A stretch of 64,000 nucleotides of DNA from NCBI GenBank assembly GCA_046293135.1, contig JBKBPR010000003.1, positions 1 through 64,000 on the forward strand, written 5' to 3'. Source of the stretch: UBA2638 sp046293135 (GTDB taxonomy: Bacteria; Pseudomonadota; Alphaproteobacteria; Micavibrionales; Micavibrionaceae). Within the stretch, counting starts at the first letter, position 1; every line of letters begins with the position of its first letter. Both the position numbers and the translations under genes were made by a program. The notes below the pieces were generated by a model that was not told the DNA's origin, did not search any database, and saw only the letters and a list, made by a program, of their open reading frames with translations. Of this stretch, positions 45,669 through 55,204 are shown in pieces.

Positions 45669-46011
45669 TTTACTTACTTTTATACCTTGTAATATTATGT
45701 ACTTAATAATTTGTTTATGGCGGCCATTAATACTTACAGCCATACTTCCTCTAGGTTATTTATCTCTTTCTAAGCAAAAGTAAAGAGAAAATTTGAAAAT
45801 CCTAATATAAGAACACGCTACCATTTTTTTATCAGCGGCGGCATTCTATCCACAATTAATTCAATGGCTTAGCATATATTTCTGGACATATTCTAAAGAG
45901 TTGTCTATATCTTCGATGTGATTAAGTTAACAAAAACAAATGCTTTTTTGTTATGTTAATTCAATGACTTGAGATCGCTCACGTTACTAAAAATTATTTT
46001 AAGGAGTTTCA

Positions 46012-46692
46012 ATGCCGGAAATTATTTTCAATGGCCCTGCCGGACGTCTCGAAGGCCGCTATTCTCACTCCAAACAAAAAAACGCGCCCCTTGCGCTCGT
46101 GTTGCATCCGAATCCGGAGCATGGCGGCACGATGAACAATAAAATTTCGTATATGATGTTCCAAAATTTCGTTGAGCGCGGTTTTTCGACTTTGCGGTTT
46201 AATTTCCGTGGCGTTGGTCGCTCACAAGGAATTTATGATCGTGGCGAAGGTGAATTGAGTGACGCTGCTTCGGCTTTGGACTGGATGCAGGAAATCAACC
46301 AGAACGCCCCTTATGTTTGGGTTGGTGGATTTTCTTTCGGTGCTTGGATCGGGATGCAGCTTTTGATGCGTCGTCCTGAAATTCAAGGCTTTGTCGCTGT
46401 TGCGCCGCCAGCCAATATGTATGATTTCAGCTTTCTGGCGCCATGCCCGACCTCAGGACTTGTTCTTCAAGGGGCTAAGGATGATGTCGTGCAGGAAGAG
46501 GCTGTGTCTAAATTCGTAGAAAAAGTTCAAGTGCAAAAGGGCGTGAAGATTGATTATCGCGTTTTGCCTGAAGCCAATCACTTCTTCCATGGTTATACGG
46601 ATATTCTTGCGGAACATATGCATGACCATATGAATAAGGCTGAAGCGGGTATTTCTGTTGACGCAGCTGTAAAGCGCGCCATTGCCGCTTAA
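46012..46692 (+). CDS. Alpha/beta hydrolase
   Basis: A 226-residue cytoplasmic alpha/beta hydrolase of the small YfhR/COG2945 type. LVLHPNPEHGGTMNN is the oxyanion region, LRFNFRGVGRSQG the conserved RG motif, GGFSFGAWIG the nucleophile elbow (Ser108), and the late His is in EANHFFHG. No signal peptide. AAGGAG lies before the ATG. The substrate is unknown. A bidirectional terminator separates it from bcp. Confidence 0.88.
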   Translation: MPEIIFNGPAGRLEGRYSHSKQKNAPLALVLHPNPEHGGTMNNKISYMMFQNFVERGFSTLRFNFRGVGRSQGIYDRGEGELSDAASALDWMQEINQNAPYVWVGGFSFGAWIGMQLLMRRPEIQGFVAVAPPANMYDFSFLAPCPTSGLVLQGAKDDVVQEEAVSKFVEKVQVQKGVKIDYRVLPEANHFFHGYTDILAEHMHDHMNKAEAGISVDAAVKRAIAA

Positions 46693-46735
46693 TATAGTTT
46701 GGCTTCGTATCTGCGTCTTAGATGGTAAAGAATTT

Positions 46736-46764
46736 AAAAAAGGGATGCTCGGCATCCCTTTTTT
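46736..46764. terminator. Bidirectional terminator
   Basis: AAAAAA, GGGATGC, TCG, GCATCCC, TTTTTT. It lies between the convergent hydrolase and bcp genes. Confidence 0.9.
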
Positions 46765-46781
46765 GTTATGTGCGGTCAAAT

Positions 46782-47261
46782 CTATGCGGCTTTGCGAGCG
46801 GTTTCGAGATGTGTCTTGACCAAACTCAAATGCTCTTTCGGGCTGACCTTGTTCCAGATCGCCTCAATCACGCCATTCTCATCAATCAGGAAGCTGGAGC
46901 GCTCAATACCCATGTATTTCTTGCCATACATTGATTTTTCGACCCAGACACCGAATTGTTCGCAAATATCGCTGTTTTCATCAGAGGCCAGTGTGAAGTT
47001 CAGGCTGTATTTCGCTTTGAATTTGTCATGCGATTGAACGCTATCCTTGGAAATGCCGATCACTCTCAGATTAAGCTTGTTGAGCGCGGTGAGGTTATCA
47101 TTCAGATCGCAAGCCTGAGTTGTGCAGCCCGGCGTGTTGTCCTTGGGGTAAAAATAGATCAATACCTTTTGACCAGCCAGTTTTGAGAGTGTTACAGAGC
47201 CGTTTCCATCGGTCGGCAAGGTAAAATCGGGGGCTTTTTGTCCAATGGCAATCTGGGTCAT
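46782..47261 (-). CDS. bcp: Thiol peroxidase, Bcp/PrxQ type
   Basis: A 159-residue peroxiredoxin. VLIYFYPKDNTPGCTTQACD has the peroxidatic Cys46 in the P-x3-T-x2-C motif and resolving Cys51 five residues later, the PrxQ pattern. LRVIGISKDSVQSHDKF is the conserved middle. It reduces hydroperoxides using thioredoxin. It is monocistronic, ending at the shared terminator. Confidence 0.95.
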   Translation of the reverse strand: MTQIAIGQKAPDFTLPTDGNGSVTLSKLAGQKVLIYFYPKDNTPGCTTQACDLNDNLTALNKLNLRVIGISKDSVQSHDKFKAKYSLNFTLASDENSDICEQFGVWVEKSMYGKKYMGIERSSFLIDENGVIEAIWNKVSPKEHLSLVKTHLETARKAA

Positions 47262-47432
47262 AGTGGCTATCCTTTTTTAAAATTGTTGCGTGGTTTAAAT
47301 GTAATCTGAATCCATAAAATGTCCAGAGTTCAGGGAAAAACAGGTTTATTCGGTTTACGGCTTTCCTGAACGGTGTATATTTTTAAGGTATAAAGAGAAT
47401 TTTGTGCAGTACAAATAGGAGATTTCAAGACC

Positions 47433-50400
47433 TTGAACACGCAGCCCGCCAGAGCATTCTCGATGCGTGCGCTTATCCGCAAATATTGGCGGAGGGCGCT
47501 GTTTGCGCTGGGAGAATTGGTTGCGGTGTTGTTACTTTTATTGCTTATTTTGGCCGCTGTTATGGTGTGGCGGCTGAAAACGGGGCCAGTCGATATCAGC
47601 TTTGCCAATGAATACATAAAAACAGCCATCCATGATTATGACCCAAATATTCATGTCGATGTTGGCAGCGTCGAGCTGCACTGGCCCGAGCTGACGGGGC
47701 CTATCCAGCTTGGCTTGGGAAATGGCCGCATGAGCGGCACGGATGGAAAAGAGATAGCTTATTTTGAAGAAATTTCAGTGAGCTTGTCCCGTACGAAACT
47801 TCTGCTTGGGCAGATTGCGCCTCGCTCCATTACAATAGTGCGACCTTATATCCGAGTTATTCGCTATGAAGATAACAGTTTCGATTTTGGTTTGGCTACG
47901 GCGGAAACTGTTGCCGATGAAGAGCTGACGGAGCAATCCGATCAGCAAAGGGAGCTGATGTTAGCCCTGATTGCAGCAATTGAACAGCCGCCCAGACGCA
48001 GATCGGAAGGAGCCTTGTCCTCGCTGCGCTCTTTTGAAATTGAGCGCGCGCAGGTCATTGTTGAAGATCACGGTTTCGGCGCGACCTGGTTTATTCCAAG
48101 CTTTAATTTTGAAATGCAACGCGGCAGGCGCGGGTTGCAGGCGAATTTTGGCTTATCTTTCCCGCCGATACGGGGAGAGCCGTCGTCGCTCAATCTTGAG
48201 CTCGTATATGACCGTAGCCAAGAACGCTTTGATGTTGGCGCGATAGTACAAAACTTTGATATTCAGATTTTAGGCGCAAAACTTGAAGAATTCGAGCGCT
48301 TGCGCGGCCAAGATATTGTTCTAAGCGGTGAAATTTCGGCCATGTTCGAGCAGGATTTCACGCTGCGCTCAGCTGATCTATCCTTATTCTCGAAAGAGGG
48401 TAGTTTAACGGTTTCTGAATTGTCGCCCGATCCTGTTGCGATAAGCGGGCTTGAATTGCTTGCGCATTATGAGATGAGTGAAGACGAAGGCGAGAGCCTG
48501 CATATTGAAAAAGCTCAATTCAAGTTGGAGGATGTGCCGATTGCTGCGGAAGGGCTGCTCAAGAGCAGCATCAATCCCGAAACGCTTATCTCGCAAGGGT
48601 ATGCGGGGACTATAAGTCTTGCTATTGCCGATATTCATCATGACCAGTTGAAGCCTGTTTGGCCGGCAATTCTGGAGGGTGATTCCGCAGAGGAATGGAT
48701 TATTGATAAGATGAGCGGCGGTGATTTATCGGGCTTGAAGGCTGATATGAGTTTCACGCTGCAAAAGGAAGCTGTTTCTGAACAATCCTCGCAGGAGAGC
48801 GAGCCAGCAGAAGAGACGACAGAAGCACAAACGGACATTGAAGCAGATATAGAAACCGAACCAGAAGCGCCAGTCTGGGCGTTTGATATTGAATCGCTCG
48901 AAGCGCATTTTGCCTTTTCCGCTATGGCAATGGATTATCGCGCCCCGCTGCCGGCGCTAGAGAATGCCAGCGGTACAGGTGTATTGACGCTGCCAGCAGA
49001 TACGCTGCAAATCGATGTGGTGCAAGGAAAAATCAGCGCGCTGGAGATCAAAAGCGCTTCCCTCAAATTCACGGATGTTGTGGCGGAAGGTAAGGGCGCT
49101 GTGGCCATGGAAGTCGCCCTAAGCGGGCCTTTGCAAGATGTGTTTGAATATATTTCAACCGAGCCGATTGATCTGAAAGACGAGCTTGATATGGATGTTT
49201 CGCAGGTTCGCGGTCATGCCGATCTACAAGTGAAGCTCGACTTCCCGACCAAGGATGATTTGCTGATCGAAGAGATCAACATGGATATTCGCGGCAAGGT
49301 CAGTGACGGATTTTTGCCCGATGTGCTGCGCGGTTTGCCCTTGAGCGGCGGGCCGTTTGATGTTGTGGTGAATAATGATTACTACGCGGTTAGCGGTTCA
49401 GGCGCTTTTGCAACGCGGTCTGTTGAGTTGGAGTGGAAAGAGTTTTTGGATTCCCAAGGCAAGCCGTTCCGTCATCAAGCCAAGGCCAAAATCACAGTTG
49501 ATGAGGAATTGCGCCGTGTGTTCGGCGTGGATTTATCTGATTTTTTTGAAGGGGATCTGCCCGCCGAGATCAGCTATACCGGCTTGCAAGGCGGCCGTGC
49601 TGAGGCGGATATTGCCATTGATATGGCGCCAGCAATATTCAAGATTGAGCCGTTTGAATACATCAAGCCATCGGGCGCGTCAGGCTCGGCCACGCTCAAG
49701 GCGCATTTGCAAAATGATGAGCTGATCCGCATTTCGGATTTAAGCGGGCAGGCTGATAATTTCAGGCTAGACAATGGTACAATTCATTTTGTTGGAACGG
49801 GGGACAATACGCGCCCGTCCAGAGTTGATATCGGTTCGCTTGTTATCAATGAAACCAAAGGTGTTCTTAAGATCAATTATGCTGACAACGGAGCGATGGA
49901 TGTCACGCTGCATGGTGATTTTCTTGATCTGAGACCGTTTTTGAACGCCTCGGATAAGGAGGTCTCGCAACCCTATAATAACCCGCCGATGCGGCTGGAT
50001 ATTCTGGCCAATCAGATGCGTACAGCTGATGAAGAGATTGTGAGGAATGCCATTATCAAATCCGATATTGATGGTGAAGGCCGCTTTAATCGGATGGAGG
50101 CTGATTTTATTGCAGGCCAAGGGAGTGTGTTTCTCCGCTACGGTACTCATCAATCGGGTGAGCGCGCCTTTACATTCGAGGCCGAGGATGCGGGCGCGGT
50201 GCTGCGTGCGTTTGATGTATATAACAATATTGTTGGTGGGCGGCTTGTGATTAACGGCACGCCGCTTGAAAATATTTATGATAGAAATATCGGCGGCACT
50301 GCGGTGATGACAGATTTCAAAGTTATCCGCGCCCCCGCTCTGGCGCGTCTGATCGGTGCGTTATCCCTGCCGGGCGTGCTGCAGCTCTTGAATAGTGACG

Positions 50401-50756
50401 GGCTCAGCTTTTCCCGCTTGGAGGCCGATTTTGAGTGGCGCTACAGGCCGCAAGGGGCGATGCTGGTGTTCAAAGATGGCCGCACATCGGGGAATTCTGT
50501 TGGCTTTACCTTTGACGGTAACTTCGATAGAGCGCAGGAAACCGTTGATGTGTCAGGAACGGTTATCCCGCTTTCAGGTATAAACAGGGCGATTGGCTCA
50601 ATTCCGATTATCGGCACGATTTTAACGGGCGGAACGGGCGCAATTATCGCGGCGACTTATACGATGCGCGGCAACTTTGAAGAGCCTGTTACCTCGGTCA
50701 ATCCGCTCTCCGTCCTCACACCGGGGATTTTGCGGCGGATATTGTTCGAAAATTGA
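47433..50756 (+). CDS. AsmA/YhdP-like large envelope protein
   Basis: A 1107-residue protein with one N-terminal helix (residues ~24-47) and a very long periplasmic beta-strand-rich body, the DUF3971/AsmA-like pattern of YhdP. It contains ISFANEYIKTAI, VELHWPELTGPIQLGLGNG near the start and TDFKVIRAPALARLIGALSLPGVL and GNFEEPVTSVNPLSVLTPGILR near the end, the C-terminal AsmA-like region. A Glu-rich low-complexity insert sits near residues 450-475. These bridge-like proteins help carry phospholipids to the outer membrane. The start is TTG with AGGAG upstream, or an ATG at 47463. Confidence 0.82.
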   Translation: MNTQPARAFSMRALIRKYWRRALFALGELVAVLLLLLLILAAVMVWRLKTGPVDISFANEYIKTAIHDYDPNIHVDVGSVELHWPELTGPIQLGLGNGRMSGTDGKEIAYFEEISVSLSRTKLLLGQIAPRSITIVRPYIRVIRYEDNSFDFGLATAETVADEELTEQSDQQRELMLALIAAIEQPPRRRSEGALSSLRSFEIERAQVIVEDHGFGATWFIPSFNFEMQRGRRGLQANFGLSFPPIRGEPSSLNLELVYDRSQERFDVGAIVQNFDIQILGAKLEEFERLRGQDIVLSGEISAMFEQDFTLRSADLSLFSKEGSLTVSELSPDPVAISGLELLAHYEMSEDEGESLHIEKAQFKLEDVPIAAEGLLKSSINPETLISQGYAGTISLAIADIHHDQLKPVWPAILEGDSAEEWIIDKMSGGDLSGLKADMSFTLQKEAVSEQSSQESEPAEETTEAQTDIEADIETEPEAPVWAFDIESLEAHFAFSAMAMDYRAPLPALENASGTGVLTLPADTLQIDVVQGKISALEIKSASLKFTDVVAEGKGAVAMEVALSGPLQDVFEYISTEPIDLKDELDMDVSQVRGHADLQVKLDFPTKDDLLIEEINMDIRGKVSDGFLPDVLRGLPLSGGPFDVVVNNDYYAVSGSGAFATRSVELEWKEFLDSQGKPFRHQAKAKITVDEELRRVFGVDLSDFFEGDLPAEISYTGLQGGRAEADIAIDMAPAIFKIEPFEYIKPSGASGSATLKAHLQNDELIRISDLSGQADNFRLDNGTIHFVGTGDNTRPSRVDIGSLVINETKGVLKINYADNGAMDVTLHGDFLDLRPFLNASDKEVSQPYNNPPMRLDILANQMRTADEEIVRNAIIKSDIDGEGRFNRMEADFIAGQGSVFLRYGTHQSGERAFTFEAEDAGAVLRAFDVYNNIVGGRLVINGTPLENIYDRNIGGTAVMTDFKVIRAPALARLIGALSLPGVLQLLNSDGLSFSRLEADFEWRYRPQGAMLVFKDGRTSGNSVGFTFDGNFDRAQETVDVSGTVIPLSGINRAIGSIPIIGTILTGGTGAIIAATYTMRGNFEEPVTSVNPLSVLTPGILRRILFEN

Positions 50757-50771
50757 GGCAACCGCCAAATA

Positions 50772-52022
50772 TTATATTTTCACCAAAGCGTGTTTTTTCT
50801 TTCCGGCGGAGAGCTTGATATGCCCTTCGGCGGTCAGATCGTCATTGGACGCGGTTGCGCTGTCGCTCTCGATTTTATTATCGTTCAGCTTTGCGCCGCC
50901 GCCTTGAATGAGCCTGCGGGCTTCGCCCTTTGAGGCGGCAAGGCCAGATTCAACCAAAAGATCAATCACGGGAACGCCGGAAGAAAGCCGCGCCCCATCA
51001 ATGGTGATAATCGGCAAATCATCACCAACACCGCCTTGCTCAAAGACCTTGCGGGCGGTTTCGGCTGCATCATGTGCGGCTTGCTCACCGTGACAGAGCT
51101 TGGTCGCCTCGAAGGCCAGAATTTTCTTGGCCTCGTTGACTTCCGCGTCCTTGAGCGCTTCGAGTTTCCGAACCTCGTCCATCGGCAAAACCGTAAAGCG
51201 GCGCAGCAGCGTTCCAACCATCGCATCATCGGCATTGCGCCAATATTGCCAATAATCATACGGGCTGAGCATCTCGGCATTGAGCCAGACAGCGCCATTG
51301 ACGGTCTTGCCCATCTTTGCCCCGTCAGGCGTGGTCAGCAGCGGCGCGGTCAGTGCGAATAGTTGCGCGCGGTCGGCCTTATGCCCCAGATCAACACCGT
51401 TGATAATATTGCCCCATTGATCCGATCCGCCCATTTGCAGGATTGTTCCATAGCGGCGGTGCAGTTCAAGAAAGTCATAACCCTGCATGACCATATAATT
51501 GAATTCCAGCAAGGATAGCGGGCTTTCGCGCTCCAGCCTTGTTTTGACGCTGTCAAAGGAAAGCATACGGTTGACGGTAAAATGCCGCCCGTAATCGCGC
51601 AGAAAATCGAGATATTTTAACCCGTCCAGCCAATCATTGTTGTTGACCATCAGCGCATCGTTTTCGCCCTCGCCATAGCGCAGGAATTGCTTGAAGCAAG
51701 TCGATTGAATATGCGCGATATTGGTGTTGATGGTTTCATCATCCATCAATTTGCGCTGCTCGTCCTTGAATGACGGATCGCCGATTTTCGATGTGCCGCC
51801 GCCCATCAGCGTGATCGGCTTATGCCCCGTTTGCTGAAACCAATAGAGCATCATAATGCCCGTCAGATTTCCGATATGCAGGCTTTTTGCGGTGGCATCA
51901 AAGCCGATATAGGCGCTTTGCACCCCTTCGCAAAGCTTGGCATCGAGCGCGTCAAAATCGCTGCACTGGTGAATGAAGCCGCGTTCGTTTAGGATATTGA
52001 GAAAATCTGATTTATACGTCAT
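50772..52022 (-). CDS. tyrS: Tyrosyl-tRNA synthetase
   Basis: A 416-residue class I synthetase. YIGFDATAKSLHIGNLTG carries the HIGN motif (residues 49-52), GGSDQWGNI the tyrosine site, and GAKMGKTVNG the KMSKS equivalent. The C-terminal S4 RNA-binding domain starts with VPVIDLLVESGLAASKGEARRL. It charges tRNA-Tyr. It is divergent from anmK with a 32-bp gap and convergent with the AsmA-like gene. Confidence 0.97.
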   Translation of the reverse strand: MTYKSDFLNILNERGFIHQCSDFDALDAKLCEGVQSAYIGFDATAKSLHIGNLTGIMMLYWFQQTGHKPITLMGGGTSKIGDPSFKDEQRKLMDDETINTNIAHIQSTCFKQFLRYGEGENDALMVNNNDWLDGLKYLDFLRDYGRHFTVNRMLSFDSVKTRLERESPLSLLEFNYMVMQGYDFLELHRRYGTILQMGGSDQWGNIINGVDLGHKADRAQLFALTAPLLTTPDGAKMGKTVNGAVWLNAEMLSPYDYWQYWRNADDAMVGTLLRRFTVLPMDEVRKLEALKDAEVNEAKKILAFEATKLCHGEQAAHDAAETARKVFEQGGVGDDLPIITIDGARLSSGVPVIDLLVESGLAASKGEARRLIQGGGAKLNDNKIESDSATASNDDLTAEGHIKLSAGKKKHALVKI

Positions 52023-52054
52023 GGTTTGATTGCCTTTTTGGAGAGTTTATACGC

Positions 52055-53242
52055 ATGCAGCGCGAAAAAGTCTATACCGCAATCGGACTTATGTCCGGCA
52101 CATCGCTGGATGGGGTCGATGCGGCCTTGCTGGAAACTGATGGGCTGGATTATGTGCGCGTGCTGGGCTTTGTTACAAAACCTTATCCGTCTGAACTGCG
52201 CGCGCGTTTGCGGGCTTGTTTTGGTAGGGAGTCTCTTGATGCGGCGGGTAAACTGGCCGAGCGAGATATGACGCTTTTTCATGCACAATGCGTTCAGGAT
52301 TTATTGGCGGCTAACCCTGATCTTGCCTCTGCGCAATCCCTCGCAAATGCCGACCAGCCGCTGATTATCGGCTTTCACGGCCAAACAATTTTGCATGATA
52401 TAGAGCACAAAATCACGGTGCAGATTGGTGATGCGGCACTGCTCGCTGCGGAAACGGGGTTGGATGTTGTTTATGATTTCCGTAGCCGTGACGTTGCCGC
52501 GGGTGGGCAGGGCGCGCCGCTTGTGCCGCTGTATCATCGGGCGTTGATACGGGCGGCGGGGCAGGGCGCGGCTGGTTCTTCTGGCTCTCCCAATTCTCCT
52601 ATCGCGCTTTTGAATATCGGCGGGGTTGGGAATATCACATGGATCGGTGCGGATGATTTACAAGAAAGTGCAAGCGCTCCAAATCTTATCGCGTTTGATA
52701 CAGGAACAGGCAATGCCCTGATGGATGATTTTGCGCGGCGGCATTTCGGAGTGGATTACGATCACGGCGGGGTGATTGCCGCGCGCGGACAGCCCGATGA
52801 GGAGATTTTATCGCGCTGGATGGGGCATCCTTATTTCACGCGCAAGCCGCCGAAATCGCTGGATCGCAATGAATGGGACATTGCGGCGTTGGGGCCGCTG
52901 GCCGATGATCTAAACGCTTTGTCGCCGGAAGATGCGATGGCCAGTTTGCTTGCGTTTTCAGTGCGCGGGGTTGTGCGGGCATTCGAATATCTCCCCGCTA
53001 TCCCTGAGCATATCTATCTTTGTGGCGGTGGGCGGCATAATACAGCGCTGGCAGAGGCTTTGGCGCGGGCGCTGCCTTGCCCTGTCGGGACGCTTGATGA
53101 TCTGGGCTGGAACGGCGATGCAACCGAGGCCGAATGCTTTGCCTATCTTGCGGTGCGAAGCTTAAAAGGCTTGCCGATCAGTTTGCCGGAAACAACGGGC
53201 GTAGCTGCCCCACTGACGGGCGGCGTGCTGGTACGCGCTTGA
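52055..53242 (+). CDS. anmK: Anhydro-N-acetylmuramic acid kinase
   Basis: A 395-residue sugar kinase of the hexokinase/actin fold. GLMSGTSLDGVDAALLE is the diagnostic start with the ATP loop, GFHGQTILHD and DVVYDFRSRDVAAGGQGAPLVP the substrate and catalytic region (Asp in RSRDVA), and FDTGTGNALMDD the second phosphate loop. It phosphorylates 1,6-anhydro-MurNAc released in cell-wall turnover. GGAG lies before the ATG. Length is normal. Confidence 0.95.
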   Translation: MQREKVYTAIGLMSGTSLDGVDAALLETDGLDYVRVLGFVTKPYPSELRARLRACFGRESLDAAGKLAERDMTLFHAQCVQDLLAANPDLASAQSLANADQPLIIGFHGQTILHDIEHKITVQIGDAALLAAETGLDVVYDFRSRDVAAGGQGAPLVPLYHRALIRAAGQGAAGSSGSPNSPIALLNIGGVGNITWIGADDLQESASAPNLIAFDTGTGNALMDDFARRHFGVDYDHGGVIAARGQPDEEILSRWMGHPYFTRKPPKSLDRNEWDIAALGPLADDLNALSPEDAMASLLAFSVRGVVRAFEYLPAIPEHIYLCGGGRHNTALAEALARALPCPVGTLDDLGWNGDATEAECFAYLAVRSLKGLPISLPETTGVAAPLTGGVLVRA

Positions 53243-53283
53243 GTGAGAAAATTTGTTGTATCCGTAGTCGTATCCGTAGCCGT

Positions 53284-53940
53284 TTAAGCTGCTTTTTTCA
53301 GTTTGATGGCATCGTGCTTTTTAAGCTCTTTGAGTAAAGCGTTGATTTCCGCTGCGGCTGCGCTCGATTTTTCGGTTTCGGTAACGCCTTTCCCCTCCAT
53401 CATCGATGCGGCATAGGCCACGCGATTGCCCAATGACGCTTTGGCAACTTTGGTGTCGAGTTCAACCAGCTTATCGGCAATCGCCGCATTCAGCTTGGTG
53501 CGTGTATCAATACGGTTGAGCACGATCAGGGCTTGTGTGTCCTCATCTTGCGCGGTTTTAATTGTTGGCCGCGATGCCCAAAGATCCATCGGTGAGGCTT
53601 GCATCGGGATCAACACCAGATCCGCTTCGCGGATGGCAATCGTTGCCTCGGTTTCCGTATGCGGCGGGGAGTCGATAATCACGATGTCATAATCTTCGGC
53701 CATGCGCTCGGCTTCCTTTTTCAAGCGCCAGCCTTGCACTTGTGAGTGGATAAGCTTGTTTTTCGCGCCCAAACTGGCCATACGCGCCGCATACCAAAGG
53801 CTAAGCGAGCCTTGCGGGTCAATATCGATTGTGGCGACACTTTGCCCCGCTTCCAGAAAACCGACAGCAAGCTGCGCGGCCAGCGTGGTTTTCCCCGCGC
53901 CGCCTTTTTGCTGTGAAATGGTGATAATGCGACCTGCCAT
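53284..53940 (-). CDS. ParA/MinD-superfamily ATPase (orphan)
   Basis: About 218 residues from the ATG at 53940 (AAAGGGGAAG upstream). The deviant Walker A QQKGGAGKTT with its signature Lys is present, then DIDPQGSLSLW, and IIDSPPHTE as Walker B. No ParB gene is next to it. The C-terminus is Lys-rich (LLKELKKHDAIKLKKAA), which could bind DNA or membrane. Related orphan ParAs position chemoreceptor arrays, plasmids or division components; which applies here is unknown. Confidence 0.88.
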   Translation of the reverse strand: MAGRIITISQQKGGAGKTTLAAQLAVGFLEAGQSVATIDIDPQGSLSLWYAARMASLGAKNKLIHSQVQGWRLKKEAERMAEDYDIVIIDSPPHTETEATIAIREADLVLIPMQASPMDLWASRPTIKTAQDEDTQALIVLNRIDTRTKLNAAIADKLVELDTKVAKASLGNRVAYAASMMEGKGVTETEKSSAAAAEINALLKELKKHDAIKLKKAA

Positions 53941-54062
53941 TGTGCTTCCCCTTTGGTATTTTGTTCCCTGATATTTTTTAAGCTTTGAGTAATTCAAGAC
54001 TAGAAAATTTTAATGGCGCACTGCAACAAAAAAGTGTTTCTGCTTGATTAAATGGCTTAATC

Positions 54063-55109
54063 ATGGCTTTTAATGATGAAATGAGTACGCAAATTTTCAG
54101 TGTTAGCGAGAGCGCCATTCTAAAGGCCGCGAATCACCTCAAAAGCGGGGCATTGGTGGCGTTCCCGACCGAAACCGTTTACGGGCTTGGTGCAAATGCG
54201 CTCAATGGCACGGCGGTGGCGCGAATTTTCGAGGCCAAAGGGCGGCCAAGCTTTAACCCATTGATTTCCCACGTTTTGAGCCTTGAAGAGGCGGAACAAT
54301 ACGGTACTTTTTCTGATGATGCGCGAAAGCTGGCGCATTATTTCTGGCCGGGCGCGTTGACCATGATCGTGCCACGCCGCGCTGATTGCGATATTTCCGA
54401 TCTTGTTACGGCGGGGCTGGATACGATTGCACTGCGCGTTCCGGCGCATAAGGTTGCGCGTCAGCTTTTGAAAGCCTGCGGATTTCCGCTGGCCGCACCG
54501 AGCGCAAATGCCTCGGGGGAGGTTAGCCCGACTGCGCCCGCTCATGTTACGGATAGTCTGAAAGACAAGGTGGAGTTTATCCTTGCGGCGGGGTCTTGTC
54601 AAATTGGCCTTGAATCTACGGTGATTGATATGAGCACGGAGCAGCCCGCGATCTTGCGCCCCGGCTCGATTACACCCGAAGATATCGCCAATATTCTGGG
54701 GCGTAAGGTCGAGCTTGCAATTGAGTGCGCCGCGCACACTGCGCGCGATGGAAAAAATGAGAATACGCGGAGCGCGCCAAAATCGCCGGGGCAGCTGTTG
54801 AAACATTATGCCCCCTCGCGCCCTGTACGGCTCAATGCGATTGATCTTCGCCCCGATGAAGCGCTCCTTGCGTTTGGCAGCGATAAATTCATGGGCATTC
54901 AGGGCGGCGGCTCTGCGCAAAACCTGCCCGATACAGCCCGCAAAAACCTTAGCGAAACGGGTGATCTATACGAGGCGGCGAGCAATCTTTTCAGTATGCT
55001 CCGCGCACTGGATAGGCCTGAGCATAAGGGGGTTGCGGTGATGGCTGTGCCGGATGTCGGGATTGGTATCGCGATCAATGACCGTTTGCGCCGCGCCGCG
55101 CAAGGCTGA
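54063..55109 (+). CDS. Threonylcarbamoyl-AMP synthase (Sua5/TsaC)
   Basis: A 348-residue long (Sua5-type) form. The YrdC domain comes first (GALVAFPTETVYGLGANAL, IFEAKGRPSFNPLISHV, APSANASGEVSPTAP), followed by the C-terminal Sua5 domain (SPGQLLKHYAPSRPV). It makes the intermediate for t6A37 on ANN-decoding tRNAs. The first ATG (54063) and the ATG at 54081 are both usable. No other t6A genes are nearby. Confidence 0.94.
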   Translation: MAFNDEMSTQIFSVSESAILKAANHLKSGALVAFPTETVYGLGANALNGTAVARIFEAKGRPSFNPLISHVLSLEEAEQYGTFSDDARKLAHYFWPGALTMIVPRRADCDISDLVTAGLDTIALRVPAHKVARQLLKACGFPLAAPSANASGEVSPTAPAHVTDSLKDKVEFILAAGSCQIGLESTVIDMSTEQPAILRPGSITPEDIANILGRKVELAIECAAHTARDGKNENTRSAPKSPGQLLKHYAPSRPVRLNAIDLRPDEALLAFGSDKFMGIQGGGSAQNLPDTARKNLSETGDLYEAASNLFSMLRALDRPEHKGVAVMAVPDVGIGIAINDRLRRAAQG

Positions 55110-55204
55110 TGAAATTATAAGGGGCTGGCAAAGTTGAAACACGCGCAGGCGGATGCTATAACGCTTCAAAATTACGGACATAAAGCTAATAAAACGGATG
55201 AAAA